From NCBI RefSeq assembly GCF_017353415.1, contig NZ_JAFMPX010000010.1:1-64000 (forward strand): 64,000 nucleotides of DNA, read 5' to 3'. The stretch comes from Arthrobacter sp. E3. GTDB lineage: Bacteria > Actinomycetota > Actinomycetes > Actinomycetales > Micrococcaceae. Every line of letters begins with the position of its first letter. Position 1 is the first letter of the stretch. Of the stretch, positions 44,507 through 52,838 are shown piece by piece. The translations under genes were made by a program, and so were the position numbers. Below the pieces are notes generated by a model that was not told where the DNA came from, did no database searches, and worked only from the letters and a program-made list of their open reading frames with translations.

Positions 44507-45582
44507 GGCAGCACGCCCACTTCACGCCAGGCACCTTCCACAGCGTGCGCCTCAGCCGTGCCAAAAAGTGTCCCAGCCACTTCTATTGTGGCCCTTGCCG
44601 CTTCGTCAAACTGGGTGTTGGCATGAAGCATCGTGGTGAGCGTCTGGTACCAGATCTTTCCCGCCCGTTCCCAAGCGTTGCCGCCGAGCGCCATCGCGGC
44701 GAGGTAGAAAGCATGGTTGGGGATGCCGGAATTGATATGCACGCCACCGTTGTCATTGCGGGGGTCGTTGTCATCGGGAAGGTCCACATAACCATCCATG
44801 GTGGCTGGCTGCCGGTCCCCGGAATAGGCGGTTCCGGGCGCCTTCATGGAACGCAGCGCCTTGCCCAGCGACGGCACCAGGATTCCCTCCCCAATCAACC
44901 AGTCTGCTTCCACGGCATACTGCTTGAGTGTGTACTGTTTCACGAGCGTGCCAAAAACATCCGAGAAGGACTCGTTCAGGGCTCCCGACTGTTTGCTGTA
45001 GGCCAGCCCGGCTGTGAACTCGGTGATCCCGTGGGTGAGCTCGTGCCCAATGACATCCAGCGCCCTCGTCAGGCCGCCAACTTGGAAGATTTGTCCGCTG
45101 CCGTCCCCGTACACCATCTGGGTGCCGTCCCAGAATGCGTTGTCGTAGGCAACACCGTAATGGACGCTGGAGACCAGCTCCATGCCGGCGTTGTCGAGTG
45201 AATTGCGTCCCATGACCCGCAGATAGAAGTCATAAGTTTGGGCACTGCCGTCATACGCCTCATTGACGGCAGGGTCAGTGCTCTTATGTTCGCCCCATCC
45301 GCGCATCCGCACCCCAGGCAGGAACGTCCGGCCCTTCTTCTGGTTATCGTAGACGGTCAGCCGGCGGGTCGAAGAAATATTGAATCCCACCAGCTGTCCC
45401 ATGGGGAGCCCAAACTGGCGCGTCAGTCGGCCCATGACGGCGCGCTGCTGGCGGAAGGCAGCCGAAGTGGCGAGAGCCCGCACGGCAGCCTGTTGCTGGT
45501 CGGAGGTGCCGTCGAGGGCCAGCTGTGCCAGCAGGTCCGGCGGTGCAATGCTGCAGTGCGTGTGTGAATGAGTGGCAAACAT
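44503..45582 (-). CDS. M4 metalloprotease, protealysin-like, without signal peptide
   Basis: 359 residues from ATG 45582 behind GGGGGAAG. The N-terminus has a short protealysin-type propeptide (HCSIAPPDLLAQLAL) and no export signal, unlike thermolysin with its long propeptide. The catalytic zinc site is VIGHELTHGITEF near residue 185, the third ligand in GALNESFSDVFGTL, and the active-site His region in NGGVHINSGIPNHAFYLAA. Probably cytoplasmic or exported by an unusual route, and kept in check by the emfourin partner. Biological role unknown. Confidence 0.9.
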   Translation of the reverse strand: MFATHSHTHCSIAPPDLLAQLALDGTSDQQQAAVRALATSAAFRQQRAVMGRLTRQFGLPMGQLVGFNISSTRRLTVYDNQKKGRTFLPGVRMRGWGEHKSTDPAVNEAYDGSAQTYDFYLRVMGRNSLDNAGMELVSSVHYGVAYDNAFWDGTQMVYGDGSGQIFQVGGLTRALDVIGHELTHGITEFTAGLAYSKQSGALNESFSDVFGTLVKQYTLKQYAVEADWLIGEGILVPSLGKALRSMKAPGTAYSGDRQPATMDGYVDLPDDNDPRNDNGGVHINSGIPNHAFYLAAMALGGNAWERAGKIWYQTLTTMLHANTQFDEAARATIEVAGTLFGTAEAHAVEGAWREVGVLP

Positions 45583-45695
45583 ATTCTTCCCCCTGGGGCT
45601 CGGTGCCTGGCGTGTGCCTCAACGCTACGCCGCCGCCCGCCTAGTTGATAGAGGGTGCCTGTTCAAGGGAGGGCCCTGGAGCGGGGTAGATCAAT

Positions 45696-46175
45696 CTAGT
45701 CGTCTTCGGTGCCCATGACACGCTGGAGGAGCGGTCCCAGGCGGAACGGCACGATCTCGTTCATGGCCAGCGAGGTTTCGGTGCGTTCGACGCCGTCGCA
45801 CGCCAGGATCTTGCCGTTGACGCGAAATAGATCCTCAGCGCCGGTGGACACAACACGCACCAGAAGATCGGCCCGCCCACTGAGCCCGTGGGCTTCCACC
45901 ACCTCGGGGATGGCAGCAAGGGAAGCAGCCAGTTCGCCCAGCTTTTGCTGCTGCACATGGATGGAAATGAAGGCCGTTAGCGGGTACCCGAGAGCTGCGG
46001 TGCTGATGCGGTGGTCGAAGTTCAAGAAGGCGTCGCGTTTTTCCAGCGACGCCAGCCTGGCTTGGACCGTGTTGCGGGAGAGGCCAAGCTGGGCGGCCAT
46101 GGCAACGACCGTCTGGCGGGGGTCCTCGGAGATGGCCAGCAGAATGCGTGCGTCGGTGCGGTCCAAAGTAGGCAT
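45696..46175 (-). CDS. Lrp/AsnC-family transcriptional regulator
   Basis: 159 residues from the ATG at 46175 (MPTLDRTDARILLAISEDPR); an upstream in-frame extension looks non-coding. It has an N-terminal HTH with VVAMAAQLGLSRNTVQARLASLEK and a C-terminal RAM ligand domain with VVEAHGLSGRADLLVRVVS. It is divergent from the branched-chain 2-oxoacid dehydrogenase operon and by context (BkdR-like) senses branched-chain amino acids. Confidence 0.92.
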   Translation of the reverse strand: MPTLDRTDARILLAISEDPRQTVVAMAAQLGLSRNTVQARLASLEKRDAFLNFDHRISTAALGYPLTAFISIHVQQQKLGELAASLAAIPEVVEAHGLSGRADLLVRVVSTGAEDLFRVNGKILACDGVERTETSLAMNEIVPFRLGPLLQRVMGTEDD

Positions 46176-46254
46176 AGTGCGCAGACTAGCACGGTCTGAA
46201 CACCATCGACAGGGCAGAATGTTCAATATTGTCGGCGGTTATTGCGCCGGGTGC

Positions 46255-46273
46255 GTGACGTGAGTATCGTCAC
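46255..46273. promoter_or_regulatory. Inverted repeat upstream of the bkd operon
   Basis: GTGACGTGAGTATCGTCAC has perfect 6-bp arms with a 7-base centre. It lies 45 bases before the E1-alpha start, in the gap shared with the Lrp regulator, so it may be its operator. The arms are short. Confidence 0.4.
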
Positions 46274-46318
46274 CCTTATCGACGATGATGTCGCGCCACT
46301 TACAAGGAGGCGAGCTCA

Positions 46319-47488
46319 ATGAGTGATCCACGCCAAGAGCCGGAGGACCCAAGGTCCATGCACATGCACCAACTCATTACTGCTGACGGGCAGCGAGTCC
46401 AGGACGAATTACTTGATGAATTCGTTGCCGATGTTGACGATGAAACTCTGCTGGGTCTCTTTAGGGACATGGTGGAAGTCCGTCGCATCGATGTGGAGGC
46501 CACCGCACTCCAGCGCCAGGGGCAGTTGGCACTGTGGCCGCCGATGCTCGGCCAGGAAGCATCGCAGGTGGGCTCCGTCAGAGCTCTGGAACCGGACGAT
46601 TTTATTTTTCCCACCTACCGTGAAAACGGGGTGGCGTATTGCCGCGGGGCGCACCTGTCGGAAGTGATGGGTGTTTGGCGCGGCAACAGCAACACCGGCT
46701 GGGATCCCTATGAGATCAACGTGGCCACCCCACAGATCATCATTGGCGCCCAGACCCTGCACGCAACGGGCTACGCCATGGGCCTGAGCCTGGATGGCAA
46801 GGAATCGGTGGCCATCGGCTACCTAGGCGACGGCGCCACCAGTCAGGGTGACGTCCACGAGTCCATGGTCTTCGCCGCCAGCTTCCAAGCGCCCGTCATC
46901 TTCTTTTGCCAGAACAACCACTGGGCCATCTCAGAACCGGTTGGCCTGCAATCAGCTGTGCCCTTGGCCGGACGCGCCCCCGGCTACGGAATCCCCAGTC
47001 TGCAAGTGGACGGCAACGACGTCCTGGCAGTCCTTGCGGCTGTCCGATGGGCGGCCGCACGGGCACGCAGCGGAGGTGGGCCCAGCTTCATCGAAGCCGT
47101 CACCTACCGCATGGGCGCCCACACCACGGCTGATGACCCCACCCGCTACCGTGGCGTCACCGAACTTGAGGAGTGGGGTGCCAAAGATCCCATCGCCCGG
47201 CTCAGGGTTTTGCTGCAGAGCCGCGGAATGCTCGACGTCGGAGCTGAAGCTGAGATCGCGGCCGGAGCTGACGCTGTGGCCGCCGAGTTACGCCAATCCT
47301 GCATCAGCCTGCCAGATCCGGAACCGATGACCATTTTCGACAATGTCTATGTGGATCGTCATGCAGTCCTTGAACGTCAGCGCGACCACTACGAACGGTA
47401 TCTGGCAGGCTTTTCCTCGGCGGGGCAAGGCCCGGGCGCAGGCAACGGGTCAACGGATGCAGGCACCAGGGAAGGGAGTCGGTCATGA
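46319..47488 (+). CDS. bkdA: Branched-chain 2-oxoacid dehydrogenase E1 alpha subunit
   Basis: 389 residues from ATG 46319 with AAGGAGG upstream. Thiamine-diphosphate enzyme that decarboxylates branched 2-keto acids. Visible are LWPPMLGQEASQVGSVRALE, the TPP/Mg motif GDGATSQGDVHESMVFAASF...NN near residue 170, and AVTYRMGAHTTADDPTRYR near 262 (phosphorylation-loop-like region). Pyruvate dehydrogenase is the alternative, but the divergent Lrp gene and the leucine cluster downstream favour branched-chain substrates. Confidence 0.88.
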   Translation: MSDPRQEPEDPRSMHMHQLITADGQRVQDELLDEFVADVDDETLLGLFRDMVEVRRIDVEATALQRQGQLALWPPMLGQEASQVGSVRALEPDDFIFPTYRENGVAYCRGAHLSEVMGVWRGNSNTGWDPYEINVATPQIIIGAQTLHATGYAMGLSLDGKESVAIGYLGDGATSQGDVHESMVFAASFQAPVIFFCQNNHWAISEPVGLQSAVPLAGRAPGYGIPSLQVDGNDVLAVLAAVRWAAARARSGGGPSFIEAVTYRMGAHTTADDPTRYRGVTELEEWGAKDPIARLRVLLQSRGMLDVGAEAEIAAGADAVAAELRQSCISLPDPEPMTIFDNVYVDRHAVLERQRDHYERYLAGFSSAGQGPGAGNGSTDAGTREGSRS

Positions 47489-48495
47489 GCAAGTTGACAC
47501 TGACACAGGCCATCAACGCCGGACTGCGCCGCGCCTTGGAGGACGACCCCAAGGTTCTTCTGCTGGGGGAGGACATCGGCACCCTGGGCGGGGTGTTCCG
47601 GGTGACGGATGGTCTCATGAAGGACTTCGGCTCACACCGGGTCATCGACACGCCGTTGGCCGAATCAGGCATCATTGGCACGGCCGTGGGCCTGGCCTAC
47701 CGCGGTTTCAGGCCCGTGTGCGAGATCCAATTCGACGGGTTCATCTATCCAGGCTTTGACCAGATCGTGTCCCAGGTGGCAAAAATGCATGTCCGCACCC
47801 AGGGCAAGGTGCGCATGCCGTTGACCATCCGCGTGCCGTTTGGCGGAGGCATAGGCTCACCGGAACACCACTCGGAATCCCCGGAAGCGTATTTCATCCA
47901 CACCTCCGGACTGCGCGTTGTCAGCCCCTCCAACCCCCAGGATGCCTACACCATGCTGCGACAGGCCATCGCGTGCGACGACCCCGTCCTCTACTTTGAA
48001 CCCAAACGGCGCTACCACGCCAAGGGGGACGTGGACTTGGATGCGGACCTGGCCGCAGCCCCGGCCCTGGACTCGGCACGGGTGGCGGCCGCAGGCGCCG
48101 ATGTCACGCTGGTGGCCTACGGGGCCATGTTGAAAACGGCCCTCGATGCCGCCAGCGCGGCAGCCGCGGAAGGCACCTCGATCGATGTCATCGACCTGCG
48201 CTCGCTCTCACCGATCGACTATGGCCCACTGATGGAGTCCGTGCGGCGCACCGGCCGTCTCGTCATTGCCCACGAAGCCTCCCAAACCCTGGGGCTGGGT
48301 GCCGAGATCGCTGCCACCATCACCGAACGCTGCTTCAACTATCTTGAGGCCGCTCCCGTGCGCGTCACGGGCTTCGACGTGCCCTACCCGCCGTCAAAGC
48401 TCGAAAAACACCACCTGCCGGACCTCGACAGGATTCTTGACGGTGTTGACCGCGCCCTGGGCAGGCCCAACTCACAGACAGGAATGGAGGACTGA
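47485..48495 (+). CDS. bkdB: Branched-chain 2-oxoacid dehydrogenase E1 beta subunit
   Basis: 336 residues. Family landmarks: LTLTQAINAGLRRALEDDPK, LLGEDIGTLGGVFRVTDGL, ESGIIGTAVGLAYRGFRPVC and SPEHHSESPEAYFIHTSGLR with the catalytic His region. It pairs with the alpha subunit as an alpha2-beta2 E1. Four-base overlap with the alpha gene (ATGA). Confidence 0.92.
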   Translation: MSKLTLTQAINAGLRRALEDDPKVLLLGEDIGTLGGVFRVTDGLMKDFGSHRVIDTPLAESGIIGTAVGLAYRGFRPVCEIQFDGFIYPGFDQIVSQVAKMHVRTQGKVRMPLTIRVPFGGGIGSPEHHSESPEAYFIHTSGLRVVSPSNPQDAYTMLRQAIACDDPVLYFEPKRRYHAKGDVDLDADLAAAPALDSARVAAAGADVTLVAYGAMLKTALDAASAAAAEGTSIDVIDLRSLSPIDYGPLMESVRRTGRLVIAHEASQTLGLGAEIAATITERCFNYLEAAPVRVTGFDVPYPPSKLEKHHLPDLDRILDGVDRALGRPNSQTGMED

Positions 48496-48497
48496 CC

Positions 48498-49916
48498 ATG
48501 CAGGTTCAATTCCGGCTCCCGGATCTTGGCGAAGGCCTCACAGAGTCAGAGATTGTCAGCTGGCACGTGGCCGTGGGCGACCCGGTGAAACTCAACCAGG
48601 TGATCGCAGAGGTGGAAACCGCCAAAGCCGTGGTGGAACTTCCCTCCCCGTACACCGGCACCGTCAGCGCCATCATGCACGAACCAGGCACAGTGGTGGA
48701 AGTCGGCGAAGTCATCATCGAGTTCGACGTCGCCGCGGAGCCAGACTCGGACTCGGCTGGAGTCGCTGGCTCTGTCCGAGATGGGGACCCCGCCCGCTAC
48801 GCGGACGCCCGAAGCCGCTCCCGGGCCCCCATCTCGGACTCCGCCAGCGCAGAACCGGTGTCCGAGGCGGAGCCGAAGCGCGTGCCGACACTTGTTGGTT
48901 ACGGAGCCGACCCGGAAACTTCCGCCCGGCCCGTGCGCCGGGCTCGGACGCTGTCCGCTCCTGCACAGGAACCCAAGAAGGCTGACGTTCACGTACAGGT
49001 GGACCGGCCGCGGTCCACTCCGCCGGTGCGCAAGCTCGCCCGTGACATGGGTGTTGGGTTGGAAGAGGTAGCCGGAACAGGGGAACGGGGTCTGATCACA
49101 CGGGCCGACGTCCTCACCTTTGCCGGGGACCATGCAGTTGCCAGAGAACATACAGATTCCGGGGAGGGCACTGTGGCGGCCCCGGCGTCGGGCAGGGCAG
49201 AAGCTCAGGAGACGGTACGGGAAGTGCGCACCCCCATCAAGGGTGTGCAGAAGTTCATGGCGAAGGCCATGGTGGAAAGTGCGTTCACGGCCCCGCATGT
49301 CAGCGAATTCCTGACCATCGACGTGACAGCGGGCATGGACTTTTTGCAGAAGCTGCGCTCGCAGAAAGAGTTCGCCGGTATCAAGGTGACGCCTTTGACG
49401 CTGGCAGCCAAGGCCGTCACGTTGGCGGTCGCCCGGTACCCGGCGCTGAACTCACACTGGGACGAGAAGGCGCAGGAGGTGGTGACGTTCAAATACTTGA
49501 ACCTGGGCATTGCCGCAGCCACGCCGCGTGGGCTCGTGGTGCCCAACATCAAGGACACCCAGGCATTGGGACTGCGCGGATTGGCGCAGGCGCTGGGGCA
49601 GTTGGCGGAAACGGCACGGGCTGGGAAGACCCCACCTGCGGATTTGGCGGGAGGCACGTTTTCCATCACCAACATTGGAGTGTTCGGCATCGACGCCGGC
49701 ACGCCCCTGCTGAACACCGGTGAGGCGGGCATCCTTGCGCTCGGGGCCGTTCGCAGGACGCCATGGGAATATCAGGGGCAAGTGGCGCTGCGGCAGGTCA
49801 TGACGCTCAGTTTGTCCTTTGACCACAGACTCGTGGACGGCGCCCAAGGCTCCCGCTTCCTGGCGGACGTGGGGGCCATCATGGCGGATCCGGCCATGGC
49901 CTTGGTGCTGAGCTGA
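48498..49916 (+). CDS. bkdC: Dihydrolipoamide acyltransferase (E2) of the 2-oxoacid dehydrogenase
   Basis: 472 residues. The N-terminal lipoyl domain has the lipoylated Lys in EVETAKAVVELPSP near residue 43. A long Ser/Ala/Pro-rich linker follows, then the E3/E1-binding domain (PPVRKLARDMGVGLEEVAGT near 176), a second linker, and the catalytic domain ending with SFDHRLVDGAQGSRFL (His-Asp). It forms the core of the complex. No lipoamide dehydrogenase (E3) gene lies in the window, so E3 must come from elsewhere. Confidence 0.95.
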   Translation: MQVQFRLPDLGEGLTESEIVSWHVAVGDPVKLNQVIAEVETAKAVVELPSPYTGTVSAIMHEPGTVVEVGEVIIEFDVAAEPDSDSAGVAGSVRDGDPARYADARSRSRAPISDSASAEPVSEAEPKRVPTLVGYGADPETSARPVRRARTLSAPAQEPKKADVHVQVDRPRSTPPVRKLARDMGVGLEEVAGTGERGLITRADVLTFAGDHAVAREHTDSGEGTVAAPASGRAEAQETVREVRTPIKGVQKFMAKAMVESAFTAPHVSEFLTIDVTAGMDFLQKLRSQKEFAGIKVTPLTLAAKAVTLAVARYPALNSHWDEKAQEVVTFKYLNLGIAAATPRGLVVPNIKDTQALGLRGLAQALGQLAETARAGKTPPADLAGGTFSITNIGVFGIDAGTPLLNTGEAGILALGAVRRTPWEYQGQVALRQVMTLSLSFDHRLVDGAQGSRFLADVGAIMADPAMALVLS

Positions 49917-50022
49917 AACGCGGCCTGAATGCAACCTGAATATTCTGCTCAAGGCGCCGACGCGGACGTATATTTTAAGTGACCCCCACTTTGGGAGCCA
50001 ACTTGTAAGGAGGTTGGTAACA

Positions 50023-50391
50023 ATGAAGAGGTGGAATCGCTGGCAGGACTCTGTAGCCGTGCTCGCAGGTCTGTACGTCGCCTTGGCAACAATCTGGACA
50101 ACGCAGCAGGCAAGTTCCATGGTCATGATGATCGGCGTTGGTGTATTGCTGATCCTCTCAGGTGTTTGGAATCTGATGACCCCCGGGCAGCCGGTGGCCG
50201 AATGGCTTCTGCCGCTCTTTGGGGCACTCTTGTTCATCTCGCCGTGGATTGCGGGCTACACCATGCACACCGGGGCGACCTGGACGTCATGGATCGCCGG
50301 AGCTGTGGCCTTGATCGTCGGAGTTCTTGCCCTGCAGCCGGCCTTGCACCGGGACGCGGCAAGCCATCACGGAGGTGCAACAGCCCACTGA
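50023..50391 (+). CDS. SPW-repeat membrane protein
   Basis: 122 residues from ATG 50023, nine bases after AAGGAGG. Four hydrophobic segments; the SPW-repeat features RWQDSVAVLAGLYVAL and FISPWIAGYTMHTGATWTSW are visible (SPW family, PF03779 type). Function unknown. It is not obviously linked to its neighbours and ends at a bidirectional terminator. Confidence 0.82.
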   Translation: MKRWNRWQDSVAVLAGLYVALATIWTTQQASSMVMMIGVGVLLILSGVWNLMTPGQPVAEWLLPLFGALLFISPWIAGYTMHTGATWTSWIAGAVALIVGVLALQPALHRDAASHHGGATAH

Positions 50392-50465
50392 GGCATCTTT
50401 GCGAAATTTATTGAAGCGCTCTGTAACCGCGTCCTTCGTGACACCGGCCGGGGACAGCGCCCATG

Positions 50466-50499
50466 AAAGGGAAGCGCCGGAGTCCGGCGCTTCCCTTTT
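50466..50499. terminator. Bidirectional terminator
   Basis: A perfect 15-bp stem, AAAGGGAAGCGCCGG / CCGGCGCTTCCCTTT, with a 3-base loop and T/A flanks lies between the convergent SPW and TetR genes. Confidence 0.9.
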
Positions 50500-50515
50500 G
50501 CTATCAATCAGGAGA

Positions 50516-51121
50516 TCAGGCCTCCGTCAGTGCCGCCCACGCCATCGCTTCCAGCATGGACCTAGCCGCGGCAGCCTTCCGGCTGGGGATGGGCACGCTG
50601 TGCGGCGTTGAGTTGATCAGCCCAAAGACGGCGTGGGCCTGCAGCCGGCGCAGCGCGGCCTCACGCTGTGGAAGCAACTCTCCTAGTACCTCCACCCAAA
50701 GTTCCACATAGGCGCGCTGCAGGGAACGGACGGCAGTACTGTCCTCCTCGCCCAAACTGTCAAAGTCCCTGTCCTGCACACGGATGACGTCCGGCTGTGC
50801 CATGGCGAAGTCAACATGGAAGGCGACCAGCGCGCGCAAGGAGGAACCGGCGTCGGGCGCGGCCTGTACAACGGCTCGCCCGCCTGCCAGCAGATCCTCG
50901 CTGACCCCCACTAACAAGGCTCCGAGCAGCGCTTGCTTGCCGTTGAAATGCCTATAGACGGCCGGCCCGCTGACCCCCGCCGCAGCCCCCAGATCCTCAA
51001 TGGAAACACCGTTGAAGCCGCGTCGGGCAAACAGTGTTGCGGCGGAGGCGAGCAGCGCTGAGCGGCGCTTGGCCTTGGCCTGGGTGCGGGGGGTTTCTTG
51101 AAGCATGGGACCTGAATTCAT
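50516..51121 (-). CDS. TetR-family transcriptional regulator
   Basis: 201 residues. N-terminal HTH: LLASAATLFARRGFNGVSIEDLGAAAGVSGPAVYRHFNGKQALLG (seen across residues 23-67). A variable helical ligand domain follows. It is divergent from the acyl-CoA carboxylase-led operon, the same place as the TetR gene beside the M. tuberculosis leucine cluster, so it probably represses that operon in response to an acyl-CoA intermediate. Confidence 0.92.
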   Translation of the reverse strand: MNSGPMLQETPRTQAKAKRRSALLASAATLFARRGFNGVSIEDLGAAAGVSGPAVYRHFNGKQALLGALLVGVSEDLLAGGRAVVQAAPDAGSSLRALVAFHVDFAMAQPDVIRVQDRDFDSLGEEDSTAVRSLQRAYVELWVEVLGELLPQREAALRRLQAHAVFGLINSTPHSVPIPSRKAAAARSMLEAMAWAALTEA

Positions 51122-51162
51122 TTGCTGGACATCACAGTGCGGACGGACTAACCTGAAAACCA

Positions 51163-51178
51163 GTTAGTGAGCATTAAC
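51163..51178. promoter_or_regulatory. Putative TetR operator before the carboxylase operon
   Basis: GTTAGTGAGCATTAAC is an imperfect inverted repeat (GTTA...TAAC with ATTAAC/GTTAGT arms), followed by a further TTAGTTAA at 51179-51186. It lies between the divergent TetR and carboxyltransferase genes, about 48 bases before the latter's start. Confidence 0.5.
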
Positions 51179-51226
51179 TTAGTTAATATTGTTCAGTGTA
51201 GCGGCGATGACGTCAACGAGGGGTCA

Positions 51227-52834
51227 ATGGAGACTTTGCAGAGCCACGTGGAACCGGCCGGGGAGGCCTTTGCCCGCAACGATGCCCAACAGCGCGCCTT
51301 GGCTGCACAACTGCGCCAGACGTTGCGAACCACGGCACTGGGCGGGCCGGAAAAGTCCCGTGAACGCCACGTTGCGCGCGGCAAGGTGCTCCCGCGCGAA
51401 CGCATCGACCGGCTGCTCGATGAGGGCAGCCCCTTCCTTGAAATTGCGCCGCTGGCAGCCTATGAAATGTACAGCGGCGCCTCACCCGGCGCCGGTGTCA
51501 TTGCCGGCGTTGGCCTTGTCCAAGGCCGCCACGTGATGGTGCTGTGCAACGATGCCACCGTCAAGGGCGGAACGTACTACCCGATGACCGTGAAAAAGCA
51601 CCTGCGGGCGCAGGAAATCGCGTTGGAAAACCACTTGCCCTGCATCTATCTGGTGGATTCCGGCGGTGCGTTCCTGCCCATGCAGGACGAAGTGTTCCCC
51701 GGCAAGGACCACTTCGGCAGGATCTTCTTCAACCAAGCCAAGATGTCCGCGGCAAAGATTCCGCAGATCGCCGCTGTCATGGGCTCCTGCACGGCCGGTG
51801 GGGCATATGTGCCGGCCATGAGTGATGAAACAGTAATCGTGCGCAACCAGGGCACCATTTTCCTGGGTGGGCCACCGCTGGTAAAGGCCGCCATCGGAGA
51901 GATTGTCACGGCGGAGGAGCTGGGCGGTGGAGACGTCCACGCCAGCATCTCGGGTGTGGTGGATCATCTGGCGGAAAATGACGACCACGCGCTGGCGATC
52001 ATCCGGGACATCGTGGACACGCTCCCGCCCAACCCAACCCCCGCGTGGGCCGTGGGGGCCAGCGAGGCACCCGCTGTGGATCCCGACGAGCTTTACGGCG
52101 CCGTGCCCACGGACCTGAACACCCCGTACGACTGCCGCGAGATCATCGCCCGGCTCGTTGACGGCAGCAAATTCCATGAGTTCAAGAAAAACTACGGCAC
52201 CACGCTCGTCACCGGATTCGCCACGTTGCACGGACACCCGGTGGGCATTGTGGCCAACCACGGCGTGCTGTTCAGCGAGTCCGCACTGAAGGGTGCGCAC
52301 TTCATTGAACTGTGCGACCAGCGCGGCATCCCGCTGATCTTTTTGCAGAACCTCAACGGCTTCATGGTCGGCAAGGACTACGAGCACGGCGGCATTGCCA
52401 AACACGGGGCCAAGATGGTCACGGCCGTCGCCACCGCGCGCGTGCCGAAACTGACGGTCATTGTGGGCGGGTCCTTCGGGGCCGGCAACTACTCCATGTG
52501 CGGGCGCGCCTACAGTCCCCGCTTCCTGTGGACGTGGCCGGCGTCGCGCATCTCCGTCATGGGTGGCAGCCAGGCCTCCTCCGTGCTGGCCACGGTCAAG
52601 CGCGACCAGCACGAACGCCGTGGCGAAGACTGGTCCGCAGCCGAGGAGGACGCCTTCAAGGCACCGGTTCTCGCCCAGTTTGAAAAGCAGGGCAGCCCCT
52701 ACTACGCCACCGCCCGCCTCTGGGATGACGGCATCATCGACCCCGCAGACACCCGCACCGTCCTCGGACTGGCACTGGATGTGTGCGCCAGAACCCCGCT
52801 GCCGGAAACCTCCTTCGGCCTCTTTAGGATGTGA
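51227..52834 (+). CDS. Acyl-CoA carboxylase carboxyltransferase (methylcrotonyl-CoA carboxylase beta)
   Basis: 535 residues from ATG 51227 with GAGGGG upstream; a 20-codon in-frame extension upstream overlaps the operator region and is not used. Crotonase-fold carboxyltransferase with [20 protein letters not shown], the acyl-CoA pocket [37 protein letters not shown], and [20 protein letters not shown]. These are typical of 3-methylcrotonyl-CoA carboxylase beta (M. tuberculosis AccD1). It works with the biotin subunit encoded four bases downstream. Confidence 0.92.
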   Translation: METLQSHVEPAGEAFARNDAQQRALAAQLRQTLRTTALGGPEKSRERHVARGKVLPRERIDRLLDEGSPFLEIAPLAAYEMYSGASPGAGVIAGVGLVQGRHVMVLCNDATVKGGTYYPMTVKKHLRAQEIALENHLPCIYLVDSGGAFLPMQDEVFPGKDHFGRIFFNQAKMSAAKIPQIAAVMGSCTAGGAYVPAMSDETVIVRNQGTIFLGGPPLVKAAIGEIVTAEELGGGDVHASISGVVDHLAENDDHALAIIRDIVDTLPPNPTPAWAVGASEAPAVDPDELYGAVPTDLNTPYDCREIIARLVDGSKFHEFKKNYGTTLVTGFATLHGHPVGIVANHGVLFSESALKGAHFIELCDQRGIPLIFLQNLNGFMVGKDYEHGGIAKHGAKMVTAVATARVPKLTVIVGGSFGAGNYSMCGRAYSPRFLWTWPASRISVMGGSQASSVLATVKRDQHERRGEDWSAAEEDAFKAPVLAQFEKQGSPYYATARLWDDGIIDPADTRTVLGLALDVCARTPLPETSFGLFRM

Positions 52835-52838
52835 GCCC

